NCBI RefSeq assembly: GCF_017873415.1
Contig: NZ_JAGGKD010000003.1
Location: 248,001 to 312,000 of the forward strand
Direction of reading: 5' to 3'
Origin: Methanolobus bombayensis
GTDB lineage: Archaea; Halobacteriota; Methanosarcinia; Methanosarcinales; Methanosarcinaceae
Length of the DNA: 64,000 bases
How positions within the stretch are numbered: position 1 is the stretch's first letter; every line of letters starts with the position of its first letter. Below are positions 1-8,365 of the stretch, in pieces. Below the pieces are notes generated by a model, which saw only the letters and a list, made by a program, of their open reading frames with translations, was not told the origin of the DNA and searched no databases. Position numbers and translations under genes: made by a program.

Positions 1-598
1 GACCTGCCTCTACAGCCATCTTGATGCCTTTAAGCTGGTTCTTAACCATTATCTCACCAGCTTCAAGACCACGGTAAACTTTTCCCTTATAAGATACGTG
101 ACTGACCAGCTGAGCCTCTATCTCAGGATCAATGGCATTCATCGTCACTGTCAAGGTGGTGACCCCAACTCTTAGAAGGTCGGGCATCTTATCAGGGAGA
201 TTCAACCCATTTGTACTCAGACAGAGAGTTACATCAGGGAATTCGTTCTTGATTAGATCCAGTGTTTCAAAGGTCTCGTCATTAGCAAGCGGATCTCCTG
301 GTCCTGCAACACCAACTACCTTTATGAATGGATAAGCATCCAGTACCTGCCTTGTCTTTTCAAGAGCTGCCTGCGGGGTGAGTACTTCACTGGTAACACC
401 CGGTCTGCTCTCATTTACGCAGTCAAACTTACGATCACAATAATTACATTGAATATTGCATTTCGGAGCTACTGCAAGGTGAATTCGGCCAAACTTATGT
501 TGAGCCTCTTTGGAATAACAAGGATGTTGTGATATTATCCTCTTGATATCTTCATCCCTAGAAACTTCTATTTCGCAATCATCTTTCTCATTTTCCAT
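1..598 (-). CDS. nifB: NifB, nitrogenase cofactor biosynthesis radical SAM protein (partial, C-terminus beyond window)
   Basis: Radical SAM enzyme that builds NifB-co, the 8Fe-9S-C core precursor of the nitrogenase cofactor. The window holds the N-terminal 199 residues; the gene runs off the left edge. Seen directly: the radical SAM cluster motif at about C47, C51 and C54 (CNIQCNYC), followed by the NifB-typical stretch CDRKFDCVNESRPG, and a glycine-rich GVAGPGDPL segment. The ATG at 598 is preceded by a GGAG ribosome site a few bases upstream (about 609-612). It has its own leader, separate from the queC operon, with a TATA-like element near 670-680. Its presence indicates possible diazotrophy, but no structural nif genes are in view. 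Confidence 0.93.
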   Translation of the reverse strand, partial: MENEKDDCEIEVSRDEDIKRIISQHPCYSKEAQHKFGRIHLAVAPKCNIQCNYCDRKFDCVNESRPGVTSEVLTPQAALEKTRQVLDAYPFIKVVGVAGPGDPLANDETFETLDLIKNEFPDVTLCLSTNGLNLPDKMPDLLRVGVTTLTVTMNAIDPEIEAQLVSHVSYKGKVYRGLEAGEIMVKNQLKGIKMAVEAG

Positions 599-667
599 TT
601 CTATAGCTCCTATGGTTCTGAGCAGCTCCAATAAACACGGCTCAATTTAAGGGAAACTACTAGATAT

Positions 668-682
668 AGCTTTGTATAAACT
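668..682 (-). promoter_or_regulatory. Putative TATA box upstream of nifB
   Basis: On the minus strand the segment reads AAGTTTATACAAAGC, a fair archaeal TATA element about 70-80 bases upstream of the nifB ATG. The rest of the gap (599-721) is AT-rich and holds no ORF. No clear NrpR-type palindrome was seen. The start site is not known, so this is a sequence-pattern call only. Confidence 0.35.
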
Positions 683-721
683 TATGACAAATTTACCAAA
701 ATTAAACTACTTTTCACACTT

Positions 722-1066
722 TCAACATGTACTTACTTCGCACCACTTTCCGTTACCTTCCCACATCTTGACTGAGAGTGGAAAATCAAGTCTTGAAGAA
801 AGTTTTGCATGAACGTGCTCACACAGGTTCTCCACACTTGGGAATTCAAGTATATCGTTAAGAAGCACATGATCGTACTCCTTGAGAACTTCTTTTATGA
901 CCTTTTTTATCTCATAGAAGTCCATGACCATACCCGTCTCTTTCTTTTCACCTTCAATTACAATTTCTGTCTTGTAAGTATGTCCGTGAACTATGCCACA
1001 TGTTTCATGCCCTGGCAAATAGTGGGCACTATCAATATAATCAACAATTCCAAGTCTCATTTTCAT
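722..1066 (-). CDS. queD: QueD, 6-carboxy-5,6,7,8-tetrahydropterin synthase
   Basis: Converts 7,8-dihydroneopterin triphosphate to 6-carboxytetrahydropterin, the second step to preQ0, used in archaea for archaeosine in tRNA. A protein of 114 residues, the usual QueD/PTPS size. Zinc ligands are visible as H15, H27 and H29 in SAHYLPGH and VHGH, with the catalytic-type C23 between them. The ATG at 1066 overlaps the TAA of queE by one base (TAATG), so translational coupling is likely. An upstream in-frame start at 1081 lies inside queE and is not needed. Last gene of the queC-DUF366-queE-queD operon. Confidence 0.92.
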   Translation of the reverse strand: MKMRLGIVDYIDSAHYLPGHETCGIVHGHTYKTEIVIEGEKKETGMVMDFYEIKKVIKEVLKEYDHVLLNDILEFPSVENLCEHVHAKLSSRLDFPLSVKMWEGNGKWCEVSTC

Positions 1067-1782
1067 TATAAACAACCCCACATCTTATGTGTCTGAGGTA
1101 TTATTCGCGTATCAATATCATTAAGGAAAGATTCCTGTAATTGTAACAAAAATCCAGGTTCAGGTTGCATATCTTTCTGTGTGACCGGTTGAAGTATCAA
1201 ACTGGAAATATAGCCGGAGATCGCTCCGACAACACCTTCAATATCATCTGCAGGTGTGTCCTTTGTTACAACGATCTTACAGAAACAATCCCTGTCCTTT
1301 GTAACTTTAAGAGTTCTGAAACACTCAATAGTACTTTCAAGATGCAATTCAGGGTCTTCAAGCAATGAATGAGGGAGCAGCTTGACATCACCGGAAACAT
1401 AGGAAATTTTGTCCTTCACTTTTTTAGCCATACGAGGAAGTGTCATATTCGACTCCAGGTACAGAGGAACTTCCGTTTCAAGTAAATTGATGAAATCAGA
1501 ATGTATCAGTGGTTCACCGCCTGTAAGGGATACCGAGTGTAGACCGGAATAAGAATTGATCATTTCACCGACCTTTTCAGCAATCAGAGGATTTTCAAAC
1601 TCATGGAACTCATTGGATCCGGGAACAGCTTCAAACCTGCAAACCTTTGTAACTTCAACAGGAGTATCGCAATAATTGCATTTCAGGTTACATCCGGTAA
1701 ACCGAACAAAAGCCTGCCTGAATCCCACATATGGACCTTCACCCTGTACTGAACAGAATACTTCACTAAGAGAAGCCTGCAT
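1066..1782 (-). CDS. queE: QueE, 7-carboxy-7-deazaguanine synthase (radical SAM)
   Basis: Radical SAM enzyme that contracts the ring of 6-carboxytetrahydropterin to 7-carboxy-7-deazaguanine (CDG) in the preQ0 pathway. Length 238 residues, normal for QueE. The N-terminal VQGEGPYVG motif is family-typical. The cluster motif C31-x3-C35-x2-C38 (CNLKCNYC) and the SLTGGEPL segment fit the radical SAM fold. The start ATG overlaps the stop of the upstream DUF366 gene (TAATG), and the end overlaps queD in the same way. The three genes are therefore tightly coupled. Confidence 0.95.
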   Translation of the reverse strand: MQASLSEVFCSVQGEGPYVGFRQAFVRFTGCNLKCNYCDTPVEVTKVCRFEAVPGSNEFHEFENPLIAEKVGEMINSYSGLHSVSLTGGEPLIHSDFINLLETEVPLYLESNMTLPRMAKKVKDKISYVSGDVKLLPHSLLEDPELHLESTIECFRTLKVTKDRDCFCKIVVTKDTPADDIEGVVGAISGYISSLILQPVTQKDMQPEPGFLLQLQESFLNDIDTRIIPQTHKMWGCL

Positions 1783-2339
1783 TATATCACATCCAATGGT
1801 CTGGATTTGCGAAGATCTTTCTCAATATCAATGAATTCATTGTAATATCGCTTTGCTATTTTGTCCATCAGGCCTGCAACATCATCGTTGCCAAGTCCAA
1901 GGTCTTCAAAACTGCCATAGAAATCGTGAACAACATTAATCCCAAAATGAATCTTCTGTGATACTGCCGATGTGCTTGCGATGGACACTGTTAGCTTTTT
2001 GCCATTTACAAAAAGATCATCACCCTGTCTGACAATATCATTGTGATATTCAGAAAGAACCTCTTTGACTATTGCAGTGAACAGGCGCTGTCTTGAATAT
2101 ATGAGTTTCAGATCACTTGAATCAAAGTGCTCGATGATAAAATGAATCATATCAGTTGAAAATATTATATCACCCTGTTTCTTATCCTCAAGATCGATCA
2201 TATGTTCAATCTTAACATCACATACACCCCTGAAAGCTATGATGGAATCTTCTTGGATATCTTCAAGATTGTAAGCCCAGAGAGATGATATCTGACTACC
2301 ATCATAATCCATCTTTTCATCAAGAACTAAGCATTTCAT
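1782..2339 (-). CDS. DUF366 family protein in preQ0 operon
   Basis: A 185-residue protein that matches the DUF366 family as I recognise it (start MKCLVLDEKMDYDGSQI, followed by an AFRGVCDV segment). No enzymatic motif can be assigned. It lies between queC and queE and its stop overlaps the queE start, so it is expressed with the preQ0 enzymes. Family members are known to cluster with archaeosine/queuosine genes, but I know of no proven reaction. ATG 2339 was chosen because the GGTG ribosome site lies just upstream; the longer GTG start at 2348 would consume that site. Confidence 0.8.
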   Translation of the reverse strand: MKCLVLDEKMDYDGSQISSLWAYNLEDIQEDSIIAFRGVCDVKIEHMIDLEDKKQGDIIFSTDMIHFIIEHFDSSDLKLIYSRQRLFTAIVKEVLSEYHNDIVRQGDDLFVNGKKLTVSIASTSAVSQKIHFGINVVHDFYGSFEDLGLGNDDVAGLMDKIAKRYYNEFIDIEKDLRKSRPLDVI

Positions 2340-2373
2340 AATTAGCACCCATAGTACGACTTAACTACAAACT

Positions 2374-3072
2374 CTATTCCTTACCAAGTCTTACAAGCAG
2401 AGGGTCTTTGGTACCTGCAGCTTCAAATGCTCTTCTTCTCCTTGTACAACTTTCACATTCCCCACATGGAGCATCTTCACCATGGTAACAGCTCCAGCTA
2501 TACTCAAGAGGAGCTTTCAGTTCAATGGCCCTGGCAACTATTTCTTTTTTGCCCATCCCAATGAGCGGAGCGAGCACTTTAACTCCATTCTGTGTTGAAT
2601 ATGAAAGAGAGTCATCAATTGCAGCAATGAATTCAGGGGAATTGTCAGGGAATGTAACAGCTTCCTCTTTGTTAAATCCCACAACAACATACTCACACTC
2701 CATACTCTCTGCATAAGCTGCTGCGATGTTTATAATAATACCATTCCTGTTAGGAACCCACACAGCCTTGGCAGATTCAACTGTGATGGAAGGATCAGCT
2801 TCTTCGGAAATCTCATCTATATCAAGTTTTGGAACGGCAGTATCTGTGTTCACAAGAGATGTAGTGGTAATCTCCTGCATCCAGGTAATATCGAGAATAC
2901 GATAATCTAATCCAAAGTGTTCGCAAACCTTGATGGAATTTTGTATCTCACGCTCGACAGCACGCTGCCCATAATTGAATATAAGAGCCATTTTTATGCC
3001 AGTCTTTTCGAGTACTGCCGCAACGGAAGTCACTGAATCAAGACCGCTACTTAACAAAACAATTGCAGTAAT
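2374..3072 (-). CDS. queC: QueC, 7-cyano-7-deazaguanine (preQ0) synthase, probable AUU start
   Basis: ATP-dependent enzyme that turns CDG and ammonia into preQ0. PP-loop motif LLSSGLDS near the N-terminus (SSG rather than the commoner SGG), an FNYGQR segment after it, and a C-terminal zinc set, [15 protein letters not shown], support the call. The first conventional start is TTG 3057, but it would begin inside the PP-loop strand. An in-frame ATT at 3072 gives the expected start ([10 protein letters not shown]) and lies 7 bases after a perfect GGAGG. ATT is therefore proposed as the start codon; 232 residues. First gene of the operon. Confidence 0.9.
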   Translation of the reverse strand: MTAIVLLSSGLDSVTSVAAVLEKTGIKMALIFNYGQRAVEREIQNSIKVCEHFGLDYRILDITWMQEITTTSLVNTDTAVPKLDIDEISEEADPSITVESAKAVWVPNRNGIIINIAAAYAESMECEYVVVGFNKEEAVTFPDNSPEFIAAIDDSLSYSTQNGVKVLAPLIGMGKKEIVARAIELKAPLEYSWSCYHGEDAPCGECESCTRRRRAFEAAGTKDPLLVRLGKE

Positions 3073-3079
3073 AGGGATT

Positions 3080-3084
3080 CCTCC
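3080..3084 (-). promoter_or_regulatory. GGAGG ribosome binding site deciding the queC start
   Basis: On the minus strand the sequence is TTAGGAGGAATCCCT followed by ATT. The spacing of 7 bases between GGAGG and the ATT at 3072 is ideal, while the TTG at 3057 is 22 bases away. This site is the main reason for calling an AUU start. Confidence 0.7.
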
Positions 3085-3145
3085 TAAGAGTTAGTTGATG
3101 ATAAGTAATACTTGAATAATACCTGAGGAGGTCTTAAAGAATACT

Positions 3146-3160
3146 ACTATATAAATAACC
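3146..3160 (-). promoter_or_regulatory. Putative TATA box of the preQ0 operon
   Basis: The minus strand reads GGTTATTTATATAGT here. The TTTATATA core lies about 80 bases upstream of the queC start, which would leave a leader of roughly 50 bases. The pattern fits archaeal promoters; no start site data exist here. Confidence 0.5.
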
Positions 3161-3221
3161 ATCGCTATTAAGAAACAGAATATTGCTACAAATAAATAAA
3201 AATCGGAAAAAACTACTTCAA

Positions 3222-3336
3222 AAGACTTATAATGTACATATTTCTAAAAGGAGGAAACTGTAATACCAGAAAAAACACAGGTAAAAAAGAAATAAGAACA
3301 AATAAAAAAGTTAAAACCGTAATCCTACGGTTTTAA
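3222..3336 (+). other. Orphan promoter/RBS module with 10-codon reading frame starting at ATA, then hairpin
   Basis: The stretch between queC and the surface protein gene (3073-3346) has no full gene. On the plus strand it carries ACTTATAATG at about 3222-3231, a perfect AAGGAGG at 3248-3254, and 8 bases later an ATA codon (3263) opening the frame x-P-E-K-T-Q-V-K-K-K-stop (3263-3295), followed by the 11-bp hairpin at 3311-3336. Were ATA an ATG this would be a textbook start. It may be a gene remnant, a tiny leader peptide or a small RNA. Confidence 0.3.
3311..3336 (-). terminator. Hairpin terminator of the PEF-CTERM gene
   Basis: Perfect inverted repeat TTAAAACCGTA / TACGGTTTTAA with a four-base ATCC loop. 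On the minus strand it is followed by CTTTTTTATT, so it fits a terminator just downstream of the stop at 3347. Confidence 0.75.
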
Positions 3337-3346
3337 TCAGATTCGT

Positions 3347-4078
3347 TTACTGTCTTCTGCTGAAGATGAAAGCCATACCAATGATTGCTACCATTGGGAT
3401 TGCAATGGTTGGGAATTCAGGAACTTCCTGGGTCACAGGAGTTCTCTCTTCTGAACCTTCCTCATCATTGCCTATTTCTTCATTTTCTTCTTCACCGCTC
3501 TTTGAAGTCAGATCAATATCCTTTGTTATTGAAGCATTATTCAATTCATCTTCACCATATGCGACCATCTTGACTGTGTACTTAGTAGCATCTGAGTATT
3601 TATGTACAAAGGAAGAATTATCACTTGTTGTTCGGTTTGCGCCATCACCAAAGTCCCAGTACCAGGATGAAGCATTCTCAGATTCCTCAGTGAAAGTCAC
3701 ATTAAGACCGTCAACAGTGTAATTAAAGTCTGCTATGACTGTTACAACTGAGTCAGAGTCATCTTCAACAACTTTCTTTACATCATTCCCATCATTTTCA
3801 TCCTCTGTGCTGGATGTACCTAGACTTCCACCACTATAGAACATAGTCGCGGGTGGTTCAGGTGCTTCTTCTTTTGATGTATTTGTATTTACTTGTTCAG
3901 GTTCCTTGGAACTTGCCTTAGGACTGTCCTGAACAACCGTCTCCTTGTCCCCAATTACCGGAGCAGGCACTTCTTCAGGAGATTCCTGAGCAGAACCAGC
4001 CTGATAATTGATCAGTCCTGCAAGCAAGAGAACTGAAAGGAACATTACTATAACTGGCAAAAATAATCGTCTGTCCAT
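3347..4078 (-). CDS. PKD-domain surface protein with PEF-CTERM sorting signal
   Basis: A 243-residue exported protein of the cell surface. Residues 8-24 form an uncleaved-type or signal-peptide hydrophobic segment. Residues 31-110 are low complexity, rich in Pro, Glu, Ser and Asp, with several N-x-S/T sites. Residues about 112-185 form one PKD domain with the diagnostic WDFGDG at 141-146. The C-terminus is PEFPTIAIPM, a hydrophobic helix and the basic end SRRQ. This tripartite tail is the PEF-CTERM signal known to be recognised by archaeosortase C. The ATG at 4078 follows AGGTGG. The archaeosortase gene is not in the window. Single-gene unit with its own promoter and terminator. Confidence 0.85.
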   Translation of the reverse strand: MDRRLFLPVIVMFLSVLLLAGLINYQAGSAQESPEEVPAPVIGDKETVVQDSPKASSKEPEQVNTNTSKEEAPEPPATMFYSGGSLGTSSTEDENDGNDVKKVVEDDSDSVVTVIADFNYTVDGLNVTFTEESENASSWYWDFGDGANRTTSDNSSFVHKYSDATKYTVKMVAYGEDELNNASITKDIDLTSKSGEEENEEIGNDEEGSEERTPVTQEVPEFPTIAIPMVAIIGMAFIFSRRQ

Positions 4079-4140
4079 AATCGTACCACCTTTTTTTCAT
4101 AATCCAAATTAATCGTTACTATGTTAAGCATAAGAGAGAG

Positions 4141-4160
4141 TCATATATAAGTTTTTTCAC
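4141..4160 (-). promoter_or_regulatory. Strong putative promoter (BRE + TATA) of the PEF-CTERM gene
   Basis: Minus strand: GTGAAAAAACTTATATATGA. The purine-rich GAAAAAA fits a BRE and CTTATATATG fits a TATA box. The distance to the ATG at 4078 is about 65 bases, leaving a leader near 40 bases. Confidence 0.6.
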
Positions 4161-4318
4161 ACTGCTGAAAGTCATACTCATTATGATATACCATAATTAC
4201 AAAGTTGAAAACGAAAACAACAGAGCATTATTAATAAAAATATAAATAGGCAATATTCACAATATTCAATCCTATAATTACATATACATTACACCCAATA
4301 ATAAATGGGAGTGAAAGA

Positions 4319-6442
4319 GTGAATCCAGGCAATAAAAATCCAGATGACAGATACAATAGACTGAAAAATGAAAAAAGCCCATATCTGTTACAACATTCAC
4401 AAAATCCGGTTGACTGGTTTCCATGGGGAGATGAAGCTTTCAATCTAGCGGAGGAAGAGGACAAACCAATATTCCTTTCCATTGGATACTCTACATGCCA
4501 TTGGTGTCATGTGATGGAAAAAGAATCCTTTGAAAATGATTCTGTTGCACAACTGTTAAATGAGTCTTTTGTTTCCATCAAAGTAGACCGTGAAGAAAGA
4601 CCGGATATAGATAATATATACATGACAGTATCTCAGGCAATAACCGGTCGTGGAGGGTGGCCCCTTTCCATTCTTATGACACCGGACAGGAAACCATTCT
4701 ATGCTGGCACCTACATCCCCAGGGAAAGTCGATACGGTGTACCAGGAATGGTTGACCTGCTGCCTGCCATTTCAAGACTCTGGAATAGTAAACGGCATGA
4801 ACTTCTTGAAAGTGCAGATGCCATAATTAATGCTGTTTCAGAGAATAACAGAGCAGAACAGAAAACTAACCTGACTATCGAAAAAAGACTGCTCAAAAAT
4901 ACATTTGATCAACTCTATAGTATCTATGATGAAGAATATGCAGGTTTTGGCAGAGCTCCAAAATTTCCAACACTGCATCATCTTACATTTCTTCTGAGAT
5001 ACTGGAAAAGAACAGGTAATGCAGATGCACTGGAAATGACCGAAAGAACACTTGAAGCAATGCTAATGGGAGGAATATACGACCATATAGGCTACGGAAT
5101 ACACAGATATTCCACAGACAGACATTGGCTTGTACCTCATTTTGAGAAAATGCTGTACGATCAGGCCATGATGGTCATTGCTCTGACAGAAGCATATCAG
5201 GCAACTGCAAACCCGGAATACAAAAAAGCTGCTGAAAATATCCTGAAATATATTGAAAGGGATATGACCTCACCGGAAGGAGGTTTTTATTCTGCAGAGG
5301 ATGCAGATAGTGAAGGAGAAGAAGGTAAATTCTATCTGTGGAGTACATCAGAAATTGAAGGTATACTTGGAAAGGAAGATGCTGACCTCTTCATGAAAGT
5401 ATATAACATAAAAAAGGAAGGCAATTTTACTGAAGAACACAGTAATGTTTTGACGGGAAAGAATATCCCTTACCTGACAGAAAGTATCCGGAACATCCGC
5501 TTATGGAATGAAGAGCATGGAAAATACATATCAAATTCCGTTGACAATTCCATAAGAAAATTATACGAAAGGCGTGAAAAAAGAATACATCCATCAAAGG
5601 ACGACAAGATCCTGACAGACTGGAACGGACTTGCCATTACAGCTTTATGTAAAGCATCACAGGCATTTGATGATGAAACTTACACACGGAAAGCAATTAA
5701 AGCTGCAAATTTCTTCATGGAGAATATGAGTGAAAGCAATGGAAAAATGAAGCATAGATATCGTGAGGGAAATGTTGCTATTGATGCTTTCCTTGAAGAT
5801 TATGCTTTCTTTACCCAGGGGCTTATTGAACTTTACCAGACAACTTTTGACATTAAATATCTGGAACATGCCCTGAAACTAAATGATTATCTTATCGACC
5901 ATTTCTATGACGCTGATGAGGGAGGATTCTTCCATACATCTGATGAAGCAGAAGAACTGATATTCAGGAGTAAAGAAGTTTATGATGGTGCAATACCTTC
6001 CGGAAACTCAGTGACTGCCATGAACATGTTGAGGCTGGCTAAGATCACAGGCAGTTCCGAGCTTGAGGAACTGGCAGACAGAACTCTCAGCACATTTGCG
6101 GAAAAGGTTAGTTCAACACCTGCAGGATATACACAATTCATGTCAGCCGTTGACCTGGCAATTAACGGATCAGTGGAAATAGTGATTGCAGGAGAAAAGG
6201 AAGATGCTGTATCAGAAGATGTGATCCGTATGATCAACGAGAGATTCATCCCGGAAAAAGTTATCCTTATAAAAAATAAAAAAGATGCAGAAAGACTCTC
6301 AAAAATAGCACCATATACTAAGGACATGGAGATGACAGATAACAAAACAACCGTGCACATATGCCAGGACCACATCTGCAAACTCCCTTCCAATGATGTT
6401 GATAAGATCAAAGAACAGATAGAGGCACTGTCCCACATTTAA
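4319..6442 (+). CDS. DUF255 (YyaL/SPATA20-type) thioredoxin-fold protein
   Basis: A 707-residue cytoplasmic protein with the standard length and order of the YyaL family. Residues about 15-170 are the DUF255 thioredoxin-like domain with CxxC at C60/C63 (STCHWCHVM), then WFPWG and GGWPL motifs. The remainder is an (alpha/alpha)6 glycosidase-like barrel with the motifs [16 protein letters not shown] and LTDWNGLAI. The family's biochemical role is not settled; it is usually described as thioredoxin-like or putatively carbohydrate-linked. The start is GTG, preceded by a GGGAGTGA stretch. Only 12 bases separate it from the F390 synthetase gene, so the two are probably co-transcribed. Confidence 0.9.
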   Translation: MNPGNKNPDDRYNRLKNEKSPYLLQHSQNPVDWFPWGDEAFNLAEEEDKPIFLSIGYSTCHWCHVMEKESFENDSVAQLLNESFVSIKVDREERPDIDNIYMTVSQAITGRGGWPLSILMTPDRKPFYAGTYIPRESRYGVPGMVDLLPAISRLWNSKRHELLESADAIINAVSENNRAEQKTNLTIEKRLLKNTFDQLYSIYDEEYAGFGRAPKFPTLHHLTFLLRYWKRTGNADALEMTERTLEAMLMGGIYDHIGYGIHRYSTDRHWLVPHFEKMLYDQAMMVIALTEAYQATANPEYKKAAENILKYIERDMTSPEGGFYSAEDADSEGEEGKFYLWSTSEIEGILGKEDADLFMKVYNIKKEGNFTEEHSNVLTGKNIPYLTESIRNIRLWNEEHGKYISNSVDNSIRKLYERREKRIHPSKDDKILTDWNGLAITALCKASQAFDDETYTRKAIKAANFFMENMSESNGKMKHRYREGNVAIDAFLEDYAFFTQGLIELYQTTFDIKYLEHALKLNDYLIDHFYDADEGGFFHTSDEAEELIFRSKEVYDGAIPSGNSVTAMNMLRLAKITGSSELEELADRTLSTFAEKVSSTPAGYTQFMSAVDLAINGSVEIVIAGEKEDAVSEDVIRMINERFIPEKVILIKNKKDAERLSKIAPYTKDMEMTDNKTTVHICQDHICKLPSNDVDKIKEQIEALSHI

Positions 6443-6454
6443 AGAGGAACTAAT

Positions 6455-7810
6455 ATGACAACAGGAAAGTTCTACAACCCTGAGATTGAAACAATGGAGA
6501 GAAGCGAGCTTGATTCCTTAATAGATGAGAGGATCAGATATACAGTTAATTATGCTGCTGAGAACTCATTGTTCTATAAAAAATGGTTCAGAGAACATAA
6601 AATAAATCCCTCTGATATCAGATCACATGAAGACCTGCTGGAACTTCCCATAATATCCGGTAAGACGATCAGGGAAAACCAGCCACCTGTAAAAGATGAT
6701 TTCGGGTTCAGAACTGTTGACTGGAAAGAGGTTTTTACAATACACGAAACCAGTGGAACCAGTGGCACACCAAAATCATTTTTCCTTACATGGAACGACT
6801 GGGAGAGATATGCGGAAAAATATGCCAGATGTTTCGTATCTCAGGGACTTGGAGAACAAGACCGAATTGTTGTTTGTGCTTCATACGGAATGAATGTCGG
6901 TGCGAATACCATGACACTGGCAGCCAGAAACCTTGGAATGACAATGATACCTGAAGGAAAGTGTACATTCCCTGTCAGGGTCATGGACTCATACAAGCCA
7001 ACCTCGATAGTAGCCAGCGTATTCAAACTTTTACGCCTTGCCAGGAGAATGAAAGATAATGGACTTGATCCGGCAGATTCCAGTATTGAACGCCTTATAA
7101 TAGGCGGAGAAAGCTTTGCAGAAGAATCCAGGAAGTATGTTGCTGAAATATGGAACTGTGATGTTTACAACAACTATGGAAGTACAGAGGGAACCATGTG
7201 TGGAGAGTGTACAGACAGCAGTGGACTACATGTCCCTGAAGATCTGGTACATCTTGATGTCTACGATCCCGGCATGGACAAATTCGTAAAGGACGGTGAA
7301 TGTGGCAGACTTGTGCTTACCACGCTGCTACCTGTTGGAGCAAAAAGCGGTAACGTGCTTCTTAATTATGATACAGAGGATACAACGGTTGTCCTTGACA
7401 GAGGAGAATGTTCCTGCGGTAGAACTCACATGAAAATAATGACACCTGAAAGAGAAGCTGAAACATTCTGGACATCAGGAACTCCTTTTAACAGAGTTAA
7501 TATCGAAAAAGGGGTTTTCCAGAGGGAGAACATGGAGTACCTTACAGGGGAGTATGAAGCATTCCTTTATGGGGGCGATGATGAAGAAGAAACTACCCTC
7601 AGAGTAAGCATGGAATGTAACGATATACAGAACTGTAATAAACAGGTCATTGAAGAGAATTTCCTTAGATCGTTCTTTGCCTACAAGAAGAATCTGGAAA
7701 GTGCTTACATTGACGGAAGACTGAATATCCTGTTCAACTACGTAAAACCCGGGGAGCTGGAGTTATACCGCATTAAAGGCAGGCCAAAGCGTATTGTTGA
7801 CAGAAGATAA
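6455..7810 (+). CDS. Coenzyme F390 synthetase-like acyl/adenylate-forming enzyme
   Basis: Member of the phenylacetate-CoA ligase/CapK branch of adenylate-forming enzymes, closest by eye to coenzyme F390 synthetases, which attach AMP (or GMP) to the 8-hydroxy group of F420 when methanogens meet oxygen. The phosphate-binding loop ETSGTSGTPKS is at residues 98-108, the aromatic-acid signature YGSTEGT follows near 240, and a cysteine-rich CSCGRTH patch near 325. Length 451. Start ATG with AGAGGAA upstream. Adjacent to the DUF255 gene. Paralogues that act on aryl acids exist, so substrate identity is inferred. Confidence 0.75.
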   Translation: MTTGKFYNPEIETMERSELDSLIDERIRYTVNYAAENSLFYKKWFREHKINPSDIRSHEDLLELPIISGKTIRENQPPVKDDFGFRTVDWKEVFTIHETSGTSGTPKSFFLTWNDWERYAEKYARCFVSQGLGEQDRIVVCASYGMNVGANTMTLAARNLGMTMIPEGKCTFPVRVMDSYKPTSIVASVFKLLRLARRMKDNGLDPADSSIERLIIGGESFAEESRKYVAEIWNCDVYNNYGSTEGTMCGECTDSSGLHVPEDLVHLDVYDPGMDKFVKDGECGRLVLTTLLPVGAKSGNVLLNYDTEDTTVVLDRGECSCGRTHMKIMTPEREAETFWTSGTPFNRVNIEKGVFQRENMEYLTGEYEAFLYGGDDEEETTLRVSMECNDIQNCNKQVIEENFLRSFFAYKKNLESAYIDGRLNILFNYVKPGELELYRIKGRPKRIVDRR

Positions 7811-7814
7811 GGAA

Positions 7815-7837
7815 CCTGATATGAGAATCATATCAGG
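7815..7837. terminator. Convergent-gene hairpin
   Basis: Perfect 9-bp stem CCTGATATG / CATATCAGG with a 5-base loop, between the F390 synthetase stop and the convergent membrane protein. It overlaps the stop codon of the minus-strand gene. The T-rich run after it is weak, so termination is probable rather than certain. Confidence 0.55.
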
Positions 7838-8247
7838 ATTATTCCTTCCCAGAGTACCAGATAGAGATAAAATCCGCCCAGGAAAGTCAGTATCCACAGT
7901 AAGAGGGTAATTTTCATCATTTTCAGGGGATCAACAACGGAAGGTATTTTTTCACTGAAAGACAGTTTGATGTATATAGTAAATATGATAACAGCCAGAC
8001 CTGATAAATGATGAAGATACATTATTGAATTAAAGGAAGAGCTCATGTTGAATCCCGAAAGTGAATACATTGAAGGAAGCATGAATGCAATCACAGATAA
8101 TAATTGAACTGTCACAGCAATAATAATGAATTTACAGTGTTTTCCATAAGGGTCTTTAGATGCCTGAGTAACAGCAAAAGCAAGCAATATAATTACAATA
8201 ATCTGTAAAAACAAGTCCACATAAACCGTATTTAAATCTGAGAACAT
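7828..8247 (-). CDS. Small four-helix membrane protein, function unknown
   Basis: A 139-residue protein with four hydrophobic segments at about residues 10-27, 40-57, 76-95 and 112-134. Histidines occur at the start of helix 3 (YLHHLSG), which recalls small haem- or copper-related DUF420-like membrane proteins, but the match is not good enough to name it. It stands alone between the convergent F390 synthetase gene and the KaiC-like gene (118 bases upstream, same strand). The start ATG 8247 has no strong ribosome site. Confidence 0.6.
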   Translation of the reverse strand: MFSDLNTVYVDLFLQIIVIILLAFAVTQASKDPYGKHCKFIIIAVTVQLLSVIAFMLPSMYSLSGFNMSSSFNSIMYLHHLSGLAVIIFTIYIKLSFSEKIPSVVDPLKMMKITLLLWILTFLGGFYLYLVLWEGIILI

Positions 8248-8365
8248 ATATTTATAACCCCATTAATTATAAGGATATGTTTTGGCTAAAGATATAAATA
8301 TCTAGCTTAAAAGCAGATTACATTGATATGATATTCTGAATCACATTTTCAAAACAGGTTCTGTA

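Noticed and set aside
1066-1081. Longer queD start at 1081
   Set aside because: Would lie inside queE; the TAATG overlap start at 1066 gives the normal QueD N-terminus.
809-1096. Plus-strand frame of 95 codons
   Set aside because: Lies opposite queD and the end of queE, no ribosome site, no family likeness.
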